NCBI GenBank assembly: GCA_029948255.1
Contig: JALIZF010001316.1
Span: 141,001 to 205,000 of the forward strand
Direction: 5' to 3'
Source: Telmatactis stephensoni
Taxonomy: Eukaryota > Cnidaria > Anthozoa > Actiniaria > Isophelliidae
Length of the DNA stretch: 64,000 bases
The notes below the pieces were generated by a model. That model saw nothing but the letters and a program-made list of their open reading frames with translations, was not told the origin of the DNA and did not search any database. Positions 10,094-19,978 of the stretch are shown here, piece after piece. The position numbers were made by a program, and so were the translations under genes. Position 1 is the stretch's first letter, and every line of letters begins with the position of its first letter.

Positions 10094-11580
10094 TCAAATC
10101 TCACATTTATATGGTCTTTCCCCAGTGTGTCCTCTCATATGACGATTCAGATTAGATCTTTTTGTAAATGCCTTGTTGCAGATTTCACATTTATGTGGCC
10201 TTTCTCCAGTGTGTATTTTCAAGTGGCTTGAAAGAAGACATTTTGTAGCAAATCCTTTACTACAAACATGGCATATATATGGTCTTTCTCCAATGCATAT
10301 TCTCTTATGAACAACAAGATGAGATCTTTCACTGAATGTCTTGTTGCAGATTTCACATTGATATGGCCTTTCTCTAGTGTGTACTTTCAAATGAGCCACC
10401 AGATTTGACCTTTTTGTAAATGCCTTGTTGCAGATTTCACATTTATGTGGTCTTTCTCCAGTGTGTATTAGCAAGTGGCCCGAAAGATTATCTTTTTTAG
10501 CAAATGTTTTACCACAAACATCACATTTATGTGGTCTTTCTCCAGTGTGTAGTCTCATATGTATAACAAGCTCACACCTTTCTCTATATTTCTTATTGCA
10601 GATTTCACATTTATGTGGTCTTTCTCCAGTGTGTAATCTCATATGAACAACAAGATGAGATCTTTGTGTAAATGCCTTGTTGCAAATTTCACATTTATGT
10701 GGTCTTTCTCCAGTGTGTATTCTGTTATGAACAACAAGATTAGATCTTTGTCTAAATGTCTTGTTGCAAATATCACATTTATGTGGTCTCTCTCCATTGT
10801 GTATTTGCAAGTGGCCAGAAAGATGTGCCTTGGTAATAAAATCTTTACAACAAACATCACATCTATATGGTCTTTCTCCAGCGTGTAATCTCATATGAAC
10901 AGCTAAATTAGATCTTTGTGCAAATGCCTTGGTGCAAATCTCACATTTATGTGGCCTTTCTCCAGTGTGTAATCTCTTATGAACAACCAGAGCAGATCTT
11001 TGTGCAAATGCCTTGTTGCAAATATCACATTTATGGGGCCTTTCTCCAGTGTGTGTCGGTAAATGCCTGACCAGTGAAGATTTTACAGTAAATTCCTTAT
11101 GACAAAATTCACATTTGTACTGTTTTGTTTTAATACTCTTCTTTACCTTTCCTATTGTATTATTTTCTTGTTGTACATTGTCTAGTTCCAAATTGCTTAG
11201 AGTACCTTCTTGATTTTCATGTGTTTTCATATGTTGGCTTAAAGCCTCTTGGCCTGCATACACCTCACCACAAACAGAACATTCTACTTTCACTTCAGCA
11301 GAGCATGTTGTTACATGTTGATTAGAATGACTTCTTGGTTCTTCCTCTTCTGTATCATTTCCTACAGTTTCATCAGGAAGATTCTTGTAAGCTTCTTCCA
11401 TTGCATCTGTCATTTCTTGTTTGATTTGTGCACAAACATCCTGTATACTCTCTAGACATTCATTAGAATTTCTTCCTGTTACATTTTCTGGTGACAAATA
11501 CTGAGTTCTTGAAGTTAAAGAGCAAACTTCACTTGCATTATCATTTTGTGTAGTTTCCAGAGATTGATTGTTGAAAGGTT
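10094..11580 (-). pseudogene. C2H2 zinc-finger gene copy A, 3' part, cut off by a Gypsy insertion
   Basis: The frame is open from the retroelement junction at 11580 to TGA at 10094. It encodes the rest of the acidic head, the second SNECLES motif with QIKQE, the isolated finger (VECSVCGEVYAG...HMKTH) and 12 tandem fingers with TGERPHKC linkers. Two lesions besides the insertion are visible: the Met normally preceding the second SNECLES is Arg, and the second zinc Cys of the last finger is TGA (TGC to TGA), ending the protein at YKCEI. Finger 10 ends in Cys instead of His. No ATG near the junction makes a natural start; the first in-frame ATG is inside the head (QEMTDAMEE). Such fingers bind DNA in the nucleus; the natural target is unknown. 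Confidence 0.85.
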
Positions 11581-11721
11581 TGTAGAACTCAAAGACTACG
11601 CTTGCATATTACTTGTTAAAATGTCTTTATTTCGGAGCGACTAACAACAGTGTTTTACAAACAACAACTTCGCCCCAGTAATGCCTTGCGGCCCCTGGTG
11701 CACAGGGAACCCGCCGTTACA
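11581..11721 (-). repeat. 3' LTR of CsRn1-like element
   Basis: 141 bp, the same as the partner at 15772-15912 at every position compared. The polypurine tract lies adjacent at about 11725-11735. Confidence 0.93.
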
Positions 11722-11737
11722 GTACCCCCCCCTCTAG

Positions 11738-14700
11738 TTACAACATGTAACGTTGCGGTGTTTTGACAAGTCTTCCACTGCGTGTTTTACGAGACGCAGG
11801 GAAACGTTCCATATCCTTTGCTGCTTGCGGCGTAGGTAGGTGTACTTCTTGTTGCTGGCTGTGCTGCCTTTTAAGGTCTTTGTTGCATTCCAACTCACTG
11901 TCCTGGGGTGACTCTATAAATGCGGGTTTGAGTCGATCCAGCGATACTGTATCTTGACGCCCATCAAGATCAAGCTTGAAACACTTTGGGTATCGCTGTA
12001 ATATACGGTACGGTCCCCTGTAAGGTGGCTCCAGTGGCTTTGTTACGTGATCTTGCCTGACAAAAACATGTGTGCACGTGTCCAATGCCTTGTGGATGTA
12101 GACAGGACGTGTACGATGTTTCGTAGGTTTAGCTTTAAGTGACTGCATGCAAGCCTTCAACTTGTTAACAAATTCTGAAGTTGAAACAGCTGAGTCTTGC
12201 GACTCATAGTTAAGCAATTGTCCTGGTAAAGTCAAAACAGTTCCATAAACAAGCTCAGCAGTGCAAGCTTGCAGTTCTTCCTTGAACGCACTTCTCACTC
12301 CTAGGAGGATTAAGGGTAGTGCATCCAACCAGGTGCTTCCAGTTTTAGCCTTGAGGGAGGCTTTGAGTTGTCGATGAAACCGTTCAATGATTCCATTTGC
12401 AATTGGATGGTACGCAGTTGTACGAACTTGCTTGGTTCCCAGAAGTTTGCTAAGTTCCTTCCACAGATGTGACTCAAACTGCCTTCCTCTGTCTGTAGTT
12501 ACTGTTGAAGGGACGCCAAATCGTGATATCCATCCTGAGACAAAGGCTTTAGCGACAGCTTCTGCTGTAATACCAGTTATAGGTATAGCTTCTGGCCAAC
12601 GTGTGTAGCGATCGATACATGTAAGTACGTAGGTATATCCTTCTGCTGACGGCAAAGGACCAACCAGATCAATATGAACGTTGTCAAATCTACGCTTTGG
12701 GAGGTCAAATGTTCCAAGTGGCGTAACTGTGTGCCGATAAACTTTCGATCGCTGGCATGCCACACATTCTTTAGACCATTTCCGTACGTCAGTATTCATT
12801 CTTGGCCAAATAAAACGAGATGTGATCAGCTTCTGTGAAGCACGTATTCCTGGGTGTGACAGTCCATGCAGCAAATTAAACATTGGCCTTCTATACTCCT
12901 TTGGTAAAAACGGTCTTGGAGTACCAGTAGAGATGTCACACAAAACTGGTTTTGTAGTACCAGTAAAATGCACTTCTTGGAACTGTACCGTGTTGTTGCT
13001 GTGTTTCATACGTTGTATTTCAGGATCTTCAGCTTGAGCTTCGGCAAGTAGATCATAGTCTAAACTTGGGTTTTCCTCTAAGGAGTTGATATCTAACCGT
13101 GAGAGTGCATCAGCTGCTGCATTTGAGCTACCCTTCACATGACGGACATCTGTGGTGAATTCTGAAATGTAGGCCATTTGCCGGACTTCTCGTGGTGAGT
13201 ACTTATCTGAATTACTTCTGAAGATGTAGGTTAACGGTTTATGATCGGTATGAACATAAAAGTTTCTGCCTTCTAAAAGGTGTCGAAAGTGCTTGATTGC
13301 CAGGTAAATCCCCAGCAGTTCTCTTCCAAAAGTACTGTAGCGAGTTTCAGCTGGTTTAAGCTTCTTAGAAAAGAATCCATGTGGTTGCCAATCACCATTG
13401 ACTTTCTGTTGAATTACTGCTCCGACCGCAATATCTGAAGCATCTACAATAAGACAGGTTTCTGCTGTTGGGTGCCAGTGCGAGAGGTGTGCTGCTGCTG
13501 CTAAAGCTCTTTTGAGATCATTGAAATGCTTGATGAGTTGATCAGTCCAATGTAACGATCCTCTGCGTCGATCTGCTTCCGTTAGACAACCAAGGAGAGG
13601 GGTCTGTAAGGTAGCACACTCAGGTATGAATCTATGATAAAAGTTTATCAAACCAAGGAATTCTCTAAGCTTCTTGGTAGATTCTGGTAGGGGAAAATCT
13701 AGAACTGCGTGAACTTTCTCTTGCAATGGTCGTATGCCGTCCTTGCTGATATGATGTCCCAAGAAGGTTAACTCGGTCTTTCCAAACTCGCATTTATCCG
13801 GGTTGATAATGAGTCCATACTGATCCAACCTACGAAATAACAATCTCAGGTGTTCTTCATGCTCTTGTGGTGTTGCACTTGCTATAAGAATATCATCAAT
13901 ATATCCATAACAAAAGTCCAGTCCTTGAATGACCTGATCAATGAACCTTTGAAATGTTTGAGCGGCGTTGCGTAAACCAAAGGGCATTCTGGTGAACTCG
14001 AACAGTCCAAAAGGTGTAGTCAGAGCTGTTTTGTGCGCATCGTCGGGTTCTACCGGAATCTGATGATAAGCTCGAACTAAATCAACCTTGGAATAGACAG
14101 TGGTACCATGGAGGCTTGATGTAAAATCTTGAATATGTGGGATTGGGTACCTGTCTGGTACGGTTATATCATTAAGTGCTCTGTAATCCCCACATGGTCT
14201 CCATTCTCCTGGATTTTTCTTTGGTACCATGTGTAAGGGTGACGACCAGTTGCTTTTTGAGGGTTGAATGATACCAAGGTCCAATAGATTGTTAAATTCA
14301 GTACGTGCTATTTTCATCTTCTCTGGGGCTAAACGCCTGGGTCTTGCATGCACAGGTTGACCTTTCGTGACAATGTGATGGGTTACCTTGTGTTTAACGT
14401 TCATGTCCTGGGTAACCCTGGTAAGCGATGGGAAGTCGTTAAGAATTTTATGATACTTGGATTGTGATCCCATAGTTATTGGGCTGATTGAAGGTACCTG
14501 AGCTGTTAAGCCTTGAGCGCTTAAGTAGGTTGTAGCATCAAGTAGTCTGCATTTAGAAACATCAACAAGTAAACCATAGTGACGTAAGAAATCAGTTCCA
14601 AGTATAGGAAATTTAACATCTGCTACAATAAACTTCCAATTAAACTTTCGGTGTAGCCCGAAGTCTAACTTAAGTGAACGAGTTCCAAAAGTTTTAATTC

Positions 14701-14878
14701 TGCTATGATTGGCAGCTTCTAGAGAAAGTGAACTTGGTGGCAGGGGTGGTCCCTGTTTATTGAACGGTAAAACGCTGACTTCTGCTCCAGTGTCAACTAA
14801 AAACTGTTTGTCTGAATTCCTGTCTTTAACGAAAAATAAACGGCTCTTTGTTTCAGTCAGCAGGTCGGCCGCATTCAC
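11738..14878 (-). CDS. pol: Pol polyprotein of CsRn1-like retrotransposon
   Basis: Over 1040 residues. Order: protease ([13 protein letters not shown], about residue 25), reverse transcriptase (CGDYRALN; catalytic [10 protein letters not shown]), RNase H ([22 protein letters not shown]), integrase with HHCC finger (SHPGIRASQ...CVACQRSK) and DDE core ([30 protein letters not shown]), then a GPY module (YRGPYRIL). No chromodomain follows. The pol frame is open from just after TAG near 14920 and overlaps the end of gag in the -1 frame. There is no ATG at its head (GTG at 14878), so it is likely made as a Gag-Pol fusion by -1 frameshifting. All catalytic residues seen are intact. Confidence 0.92.
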   Translation of the reverse strand: MNAADLLTETKSRLFFVKDRNSDKQFLVDTGAEVSVLPFNKQGPPLPPSSLSLEAANHSRIKTFGTRSLKLDFGLHRKFNWKFIVADVKFPILGTDFLRHYGLLVDVSKCRLLDATTYLSAQGLTAQVPSISPITMGSQSKYHKILNDFPSLTRVTQDMNVKHKVTHHIVTKGQPVHARPRRLAPEKMKIARTEFNNLLDLGIIQPSKSNWSSPLHMVPKKNPGEWRPCGDYRALNDITVPDRYPIPHIQDFTSSLHGTTVYSKVDLVRAYHQIPVEPDDAHKTALTTPFGLFEFTRMPFGLRNAAQTFQRFIDQVIQGLDFCYGYIDDILIASATPQEHEEHLRLLFRRLDQYGLIINPDKCEFGKTELTFLGHHISKDGIRPLQEKVHAVLDFPLPESTKKLREFLGLINFYHRFIPECATLQTPLLGCLTEADRRRGSLHWTDQLIKHFNDLKRALAAAAHLSHWHPTAETCLIVDASDIAVGAVIQQKVNGDWQPHGFFSKKLKPAETRYSTFGRELLGIYLAIKHFRHLLEGRNFYVHTDHKPLTYIFRSNSDKYSPREVRQMAYISEFTTDVRHVKGSSNAAADALSRLDINSLEENPSLDYDLLAEAQAEDPEIQRMKHSNNTVQFQEVHFTGTTKPVLCDISTGTPRPFLPKEYRRPMFNLLHGLSHPGIRASQKLITSRFIWPRMNTDVRKWSKECVACQRSKVYRHTVTPLGTFDLPKRRFDNVHIDLVGPLPSAEGYTYVLTCIDRYTRWPEAIPITGITAEAVAKAFVSGWISRFGVPSTVTTDRGRQFESHLWKELSKLLGTKQVRTTAYHPIANGIIERFHRQLKASLKAKTGSTWLDALPLILLGVRSAFKEELQACTAELVYGTVLTLPGQLLNYESQDSAVSTSEFVNKLKACMQSLKAKPTKHRTRPVYIHKALDTCTHVFVRQDHVTKPLEPPYRGPYRILQRYPKCFKLDLDGRQDTVSLDRLKPAFIESPQDSELECNKDLKRQHSQQQEVHLPTPQAAKDMERFPASRKTRSGRLVKTPQRYML

Positions 14879-15648
14879 GTGCTGACTCTGTCGTTTTCCT
14901 GGGAGTGGCTACAGGGTTGTTGACACTTACGAGCCTTGTTTCCAAATCGCTGGTGGTAAAAACACAGAGGCTGTTTACCAATTGATGAGGCTGCATTGGG
15001 TTGGTTGGCTGGTTTTTCCTGCTTTTTAGACAATGTGGCCAAAGTCTTGTTTATCTCATTCAATTGAGCTTGTAGGTTGTTGAAAGCGGTTGACTCGGGC
15101 GGACGTTGAACAGAGTTCACATTGAAAGTTTGCACTTCCATAGCTTTGTCGGCGAGCTTTGCCAACTCCTCTAGCGGTGTTGTAGACTTGGTTGTTACAG
15201 CCAATAATTGACGTACATGCTGAGGTAACCGTTGTAAAAATAACTCACGAACTAATGGATGGTCAGCGGGACTATCATCTAATAGCTGTTGGAATCGCCT
15301 AAGGAGCTGGGAAGGTTTACGGTCGCCTAATTCTTCTGTTGCCAATAACTGCTGCAGCTTCTGAGCCTTGGTTGTCGTTGTTCTCTCTAGAAGTTTCTTT
15401 TTTAACTCATCATATGCGTTTTCTGCCGGCTTTTGGATGAGCAGATCACGAATATCTGCGGCGACTTCGGGTGAAAGGGATGCTACAACATAATAAAATT
15501 TTGTGTCTTGATTTGTAATCTTTCGGGTAGCGAACTGTGCCTCCACTTGAGCGAACCATATTTGTGGATCGGCAGGCCAGAATTGAGGTAGCTTTAAAGC
15601 CACGGTATTGCAGATAGCGTCGGTTTTGTTTTCCTCTGGATCAGGCAT
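14875..15648 (-). CDS. gag: Gag of CsRn1-like retrotransposon
   Basis: 257 residues from ATG at 15648. The capsid-like region starts [20 protein letters not shown], characteristic of this gag type. The C-terminus has [18 protein letters not shown], a Cys-His-Cys-Cys finger replacing the usual CCHC knuckle. It packages element RNA into cytoplasmic particles. The stop TGA at 14875-14877 overlaps the pol frame, so pol is probably reached by frameshifting. Confidence 0.9.
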   Translation of the reverse strand: MPDPEENKTDAICNTVALKLPQFWPADPQIWFAQVEAQFATRKITNQDTKFYYVVASLSPEVAADIRDLLIQKPAENAYDELKKKLLERTTTTKAQKLQQLLATEELGDRKPSQLLRRFQQLLDDSPADHPLVRELFLQRLPQHVRQLLAVTTKSTTPLEELAKLADKAMEVQTFNVNSVQRPPESTAFNNLQAQLNEINKTLATLSKKQEKPANQPNAASSIGKQPLCFYHQRFGNKARKCQQPCSHSQENDRVST

Positions 15649-15756
15649 TTTGCAGGATTGACGAGTAACGAAGACAACGAAGAATCGGTGTGAAAATAAT
15701 CAGTTTTGCAGGCGTTGTGTAGCCAGTTTACTGTGCTGCGATGTTGTTCGTTCTTT

Positions 15757-15770
15757 CGTCGGGGTCACCA
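15757..15770 (-). other. Primer-binding site, tRNA-Trp type
   Basis: The - strand reads TGGTGACCCCGACG one base after the 5' LTR. It is complementary to the 3' end of metazoan tRNA-Trp (CGTCGGGGTCACCA). Confidence 0.8.
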
Positions 15771-15771
15771 A

Positions 15772-15912
15772 TGTAGAACTCAAAGACTACGCTTGCATAT
15801 TACTTGTTAAAATGTCTTTATTTCGGAGCGACTAACAACAGTGTTTTACAAACAACAACTTCGCCCCAGTAATGCCTTGCGGCCCCTGGTGCACAGGGAA
15901 CCCGCCGTTACA
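15772..15912 (-). repeat. 5' LTR of CsRn1-like element
   Basis: 141 bp, TG...CA on the - strand. Its first bases join the zinc-finger reading frame and supply a stop at 15846-15848. Confidence 0.93.
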
Positions 15913-15989
15913 GGTTCTTCTTCTATTATTTCTTGTTTGATTTGTTTACAAACAGCCTCCATACTCTCTAGACATTCATTGGAATCCAT
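15846..15989 (-). pseudogene. C2H2 zinc-finger gene copy A, 5' end fused to LTR
   Basis: ATG at 15989 starts MDSNECLESMEAVCKQIKQE and an acidic run EEEP. It then reads straight into the LTR for about 22 residues to TAA at 15846-15848. Joined across one copy of the target duplication, it is in frame with the 3' part ending at 11580, so the insertion split one continuous exon. A 16-bp deletion just upstream, shared with copies C and E, has put the preceding head sequence out of frame. Confidence 0.85.
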
Positions 15990-16123
15990 CTCTGTTTTTC
16001 AGATAATAAACACTGAGTATTTGAAGATAAAGAACACCAGTCCTCTTGAGAGGTTTTTAGCATTTAGTTCTTCATTGCTATCGTAACAGATTATTCCAAT
16101 TCCTACATTCTTATTCTTCTTAC

Positions 16124-16217
16124 CTGAGTCTTGGTTTAAGTAACAAAACAGTGTTAATTAATTTACAACAAGAAACCCAACTTGTGGAAAACAATATGGC
16201 GGAATAAGGTTCGTTCC
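16124..16217 (-). promoter_or_regulatory. Leader exon and promoter-proximal region of copy A
   Basis: The - strand runs CCTTATTCCGCCATATTG, then a short leader, then ACTCAG|GTAAGAAG, a good 5' splice donor (intron from 16123). The same block stands before copies C (27871-27955), D (about 40312-40400), E (45355-45430) and F (57997-58095). The recurring ATGGCGG on the opposite strand resembles a YY1-type core promoter site. Role inferred from position and conservation. Confidence 0.5.
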
Positions 16218-16456
16218 AAGCTCTGTTTCAGAAAGGGTGTTTTGTGATGATTAGTTTGGGCTACCTGTGTCGTTGTACAACTAAAGGCGATGTAGTTACG
16301 CGGGTCGATTCGCAACAACGATTTTCCGCGCAACAAATGTTGCCCGTAAAGTTTATGCCGTGGAAAATACAAAACGCAACTATTTTAAATGATATTTTTG
16401 CTTAGTGAACAAGTTGCAAATTGTAAAGATTTTGAAATTGCAATCAGGATCAATAA

Positions 16457-16530
16457 AATTCAAAGTTTTTAAAGATTTTGTCTCTGAGGAAAAAAAAAAT
16501 CAGAGACAAAATCTTTAAAAACTTTGAATT
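16457..16530. repeat. Perfect hairpin, 31-bp arms, about 12-nt loop
   Basis: AATTCAAAGTTTTTAAAGAT and the following 11 bases (to CTCTGA) are exactly complemented after a GGAAAAAAAAAA spacer. It sits inside larger inverted ends GATTCGCAACAACGATTTTC / GAAAATCGTTGTTGCGAATC at about 16306 and 16602. Confidence 0.85.
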
Positions 16531-16823
16531 CAAGTTGCAAATGTTTGCTATGAATTTTAAAAACTTGGCACAAAATTATCAACCTAACCAAGTGTTGCGT
16601 GGAAAATCGTTGTTGCGAATCGACTCGTTTAACATCACCCTAAAGGCTGACAAAGGCTGGCAACTTTACCAACTTACGACGATCACGAACCGTTTTTGAA
16701 TGTCCGATAAAATATCCCTAGAAGTTAATATAGTACTAGAGAGAACCAGTGTGAAAAGAAGAATCGCTAAAAACCCACAAAACGCGCACAAATGAGTCAA
16801 AAAACCAGCCCAAAAGACCCGAG

Positions 16824-17295
16824 AGGGGGGGGGGGGGGGGGTGTACTCCCCTATATTTGCAATATGGATATGTGCCGCGCTATAGTATGGTTTTCAGCTT
16901 TTAGATCTCGGGTAGGGTACCCTTTTTGACATTTTGTCTGGGAGAGGGTATGGTTTTTGTCTGGGATAGGGTTACAATTTGGTCGTTTTAGTCTGGGATA
17001 GGGGTAGGTTTTGGTCGGTTTTAGTCTGGAATAAGCTACGCTTTCTGTCGACACAGAAACAAAGTAAATTTCATTCAAAAGTTAGTAAATATTGATTTCA
17101 ATCATAGTTTAATGAAGAATGGGATAGGGTATACATGTTGGTGTTTAGTCTGGGATAGGGTGTACAATTCTTAGGTTTAGTCTGGGGTAGGATATGAAAA
17201 ACCGAAATTTTAGGACTGGGATAGGGTCAGGGTCAGTGAGGTCCTGGCGGCACACCCTTACCCAAGTTGGGGTAGCAGTACCCCCCCCCCCCCCC
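16824..17295. mobile_element. G-run TIR element with GTCTGGGATAGGGT minisatellite interior
   Basis: The left end is CCGAGA plus a G18 run and TGTACTCCCC; the right end is GTA followed by a C20 run and GGG. The interior repeats TCTGGGATAGGG about every 25-40 bp. CCCAAAAGAC stands on both sides; copies D and E have the uninterrupted site AGCCCAAAAGACTCCAACAG. A truncated relative without the left end lies at 28185-28515. Confidence 0.75.
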
Positions 17296-17612
17296 GGGCC
17301 CAAAAGACTCCAACAGTTCTAATCTAAATGAGGAAAGAGACAGTTCAACTGAACCTTTCAGAATTTTATTGATTTTTAGCGAGATTTGTTTTTCCTCCCA
17401 ATGCATGGTCTTAATAAAATTGGCAAACGACACAGGTAGCCCAAACTAATGATCACCGCGCGTAAAACACCCTCTCTGAAACAGAGCTTGGGGTGTCTGT
17501 GATCCCAAACTATCCCAAGCATCATCTAGTTTGACAACTCGTGGATACCTTAGCAGGCTTGTAACATGGTATATTTTCGTCTCACTGATCCCGGGTTTTT
17601 ACGGAAATTGAA

Positions 17613-17815
17613 GGAGGCAGCATGGCCGAGTGGTCAGAGCGTTGGTCTCGCAATCTGGCGGTCCCAGGTTCGATACCCGCTCTGGCCACTAGCTGAGACT
17701 GAATTTGTTCCGATTTCGATTAGTTCAAATTCAGTTTCTCGGCCATGCTTGTAATATAGCCAACTGGTTCGCCTCCTTGCCAGTTGGGATTTTTAAATCA
17801 CTTTATGTTTATCTT
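17613..17815 (+). mobile_element. tRNA-derived SINE, type 2, 3'-truncated
   Basis: The head GGAGGCAGCATGGCCGAGTG (A box TGGCCGAGTGG) is followed by B box GGTTCGATACC at 17667-17677. It resembles a Leu/Ser-class tRNA, followed by a non-tRNA body. A longer copy lies on the - strand at 60450-60735 with an (ATGT)n tail. Confidence 0.8.
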
Positions 17816-18120
17816 GTCGACCTTATCCTCAATCCGACCCATTTGATCCCGCAGCCCTGGCCACTGACCCCTGGTCCTAGCTATAATTTGGGGCTTGATC
17901 CCTGATCCCATATACCATGTTACGAGCCTGCTTTATTTGACCGATTAGTAAGTTTATACTAAAACAATTAGACCCCTCGGGTTCATGGACTACGACTCAA
18001 TAGCCTATTCGGCCTTCACCTTATGGAAGCTATTGACTGACGTATAGTCCATTCGTTCTCAAGGTCTAATTGTAAATGAATTAATCCTGAGTCGTTCTTT
18101 CTTCCTAGTTCTTCTAAGTA
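17816..18120. repeat. Palindromic intergenic block, one of several copies
   Basis: TTTGACCGATTAGTAAGTTT, then ACTCAATAGCC...GCTATTGACTGACG, then GAATTAATCCTGAGTCG. Copies follow at 29815-30500, 41630-41835 and 46375-46580. The copy at 29815 carries an extra 367-bp MITE. Confidence 0.75.
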
Positions 18121-18123
18121 TGT

Positions 18124-18464
18124 AAGACCCGGGGGGGGTACTCCTTCCGGTCTTGGGTAGGGACGTGCTGCTGAGCCCTTGAACCCTGACCCTGTTCCAG
18201 AGCAAAATTTCCAAAATTGATACCCTGTTCCAGAGTAAATGCCTGCCTAATTTCATTGCTTCCAGTGAAGTTGACGTGGAACACCTTTCAGCCCGGCCTT
18301 TTAGACGAACTTTGTGAAAAGATACCCTGTTCCAGAGAGTAATTACAATTTTTTATATTTTTATATACCCTGTTCCAGAGTAAAATCGCTGAAAACCCTA
18401 CCCTGTTTGGCGGCACGTACCCGTTTAGCAAATATAGGGGAGTACCCCCCCCCCCCCCGAGACG
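18124..18464. mobile_element. G-run TIR element with CCCTGTTCCAGAGTA minisatellite interior
   Basis: The left end CCCGGGGGGGGTACTCC and the right end GGAGTACCCCCCCC...GAG are inverted. ATGTAAGA / ACGTAAGA flank it as a probable 8-bp target duplication. Interior units read TACCCTGTTCCAGAGTAAA. A copy at the same site in the duplicated block starts at about 30509 but has lost its right end. Confidence 0.75.
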
Positions 18465-18483
18465 TAAGAATAATTATTGAGAA

Positions 18484-18760
18484 CCGAGGGAAATAAATTA
18501 AAACCCCCTTATAAATACTGCTAACCATTTGATCCATGGAATTAAAAGCCCCTTATAAATACTGCTAACCATTTGATCCATGGAATTAAAAGCCCCAAAA
18601 TTTGAAACCCACTGACCAGTTTGGTGAACAAAACCGTTAAAATATTTTTACTTTCTGAATACATGTCAGTGATCATTGTCTTTCTTGAAAATACATGTTG
18701 GCACAGAAATGGGATTAAGATATACTTATCCAGGGGGTGAGAACGGGTTTAACCTTTTTT
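18484..18760. repeat. Intergenic block with TTTGATCCATGGAATTAAAA, multi-copy
   Basis: Runs from CCCTTATAAATACTGCTAAC through AGGGGGTGAGAACGGGTTTA. Copies lie at about 32105-32340, 41855-42080, 46610-46830 and, broken by MITEs, 58850-59560. The first ~50 bases are doubled here. Confidence 0.8.
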
Positions 18761-19978
18761 CATGTCTTTTTCAGGGCTTTGGGTCCAATTCTATGTTCAC
18801 AAAATTCACAATAATTTTTACATGCCAACGAGCCAGAGATTTCCTAAGTTCCTTGCAAAACAAATTTCAACATCTTCAAGAAAATATTGTTGGCAAAAAT
18901 ATAATGTTCTATAATGTTTTCATGACCTTTGTATTTTCCCTATATTTCATGACTCTTCCAGGCCTGCAATAATGATTCAAATTCTGTGACTTTTCATGAC
19001 ATTCCAGCCAGTTTTATGACACTATGAACCCTGATAAGATATAGTTTAGTGCAAAAGTCTTGTTGCATCATTCTATTACATTTAAATCCCCATCAACCAA
19101 GAACACCAGGAGGCACAAATTCATGCAAGTTTTAAACTTGCATCTTGTTATCTAATGCTAAGTTATTTCAGATAACCTGTACTGTACTTATTATACTAGG
19201 TACTTATACCCTATATTTATTCCTTTTCCCATACACATATTGGCCGAATCGAAATATGGTGGTAAATTTGAATGTCTTTTGTTCTAGACTGACTAGCCTC
19301 GTATTCGCGAGGAAACACAATTAAGCGTTTTCACATGAATGAGAGGCTAGTCAGTCCAGAACATTAGTTATTCAAATTTGCTGCCATATTTCGATTTGGT
19401 GTATATATACAGTGTGGTACAAATAAAGAATCTTGAATCTGGTTTGATCCCTAATGCACACTCACTTGTGGCTACTTGCATCAACTTGTGAGGAATTGCG
19501 AGCAGTTTGAGCATGCTCAAATTTGATCACAACTTGATACAAGTTTTGACTTGTCTGAACAGTCAACATGCCAAGCTTCACAAGTTGTTTTTCATCTTTT
19601 TTAGTCCAAATTTCTGCACATTTCCTATTCTTCTTATAATATTACAACAACAACAAATCAGATTTTCTCCTAGTCTTTCAGCAAGCTCATTTACATTGAA
19701 AATTTGTCAACAACTTGTGCTGACTTGTGTGGAATGGTAGAATGCGTGAAATGAGATGAGCAAGTTGCAAGTCAAAACTTACATTGACTTGTGCACTCCT
19801 GCATCCTTGTTTCATCAGGGTCGTATCTTGCTTAGCATGTGTTTGCAAGTGCAAGACAAAATGTGCAAAATTCGTACACAAATATATGCAATCTTTCTTC
19901 ACTGAACTTGCATGCATGACTCTTACACAAGTGGTATTCTACTATCTCAATATGCTACTGAAAGACAACATCATATGC
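18761..19978. repeat. 3' flank module of zinc-finger copies (copy B)
   Basis: No gene is seen. The block includes TTCCTAAGTTCCTTGCAAAA, an end-like ACAAATAAAGAATCTTGAAT and many ACTTGTG/CAAGTT words. Copies precede C (24410-25861), D (37400-38546), E (42780-43570), F (53390-54455) and, shortened, G (61850-62196). It runs into each finger gene's stop codon. Confidence 0.8.

Larger units (their letters stand above)
11581..15912 (-). mobile_element. Full-length Ty3/Gypsy LTR retrotransposon, CsRn1-like, inserted in zinc-finger copy A
   Basis: Two 141-bp LTRs (TG...CA) without a visible difference bound a gag ORF and a pol ORF, both open. A tRNA-Trp-type primer site lies one base inside the 5' LTR and a purine tract (AGAGGGGGGGG) just before the 3' LTR. 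GGTT flanks both ends (AGGTT if the LTR ends at C), a 4-5-bp target duplication. Identical LTRs and intact ORFs indicate a recent insertion. The primer type and the C-x2-H...C-x3-C gag finger point to the CsRn1 clade (established knowledge of that clade). Confidence 0.93.
16218..17491. mobile_element. Inverted-repeat element in 5' flank of copy A, with nested insertions
   Basis: The left end (AAGCTCTGTTTCAGAAAGGG... AGTTTGGGCTACCTGTGTCG) is the complement of the right end (CGACACAGGTAGCCCAAACT... CTGAAACAGAGCTTGG). The same pair occurs near C (27988-29437), D (40436-40860) and E (45458-45878). Here it also contains a 31-bp hairpin and the G-run element. Confidence 0.75.

Noticed and set aside
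16890..17230. Interstitial telomere repeat
   Set aside because: The GGGATAGGGT words are longer and differ from TTAGGG. They lie inside a TIR element.
17613..17700. Possible tRNA gene
   Set aside because: A and B boxes are present but the acceptor ends do not pair cleanly, and the same head plus non-tRNA body recurs at 60540-60735, so it is a SINE.
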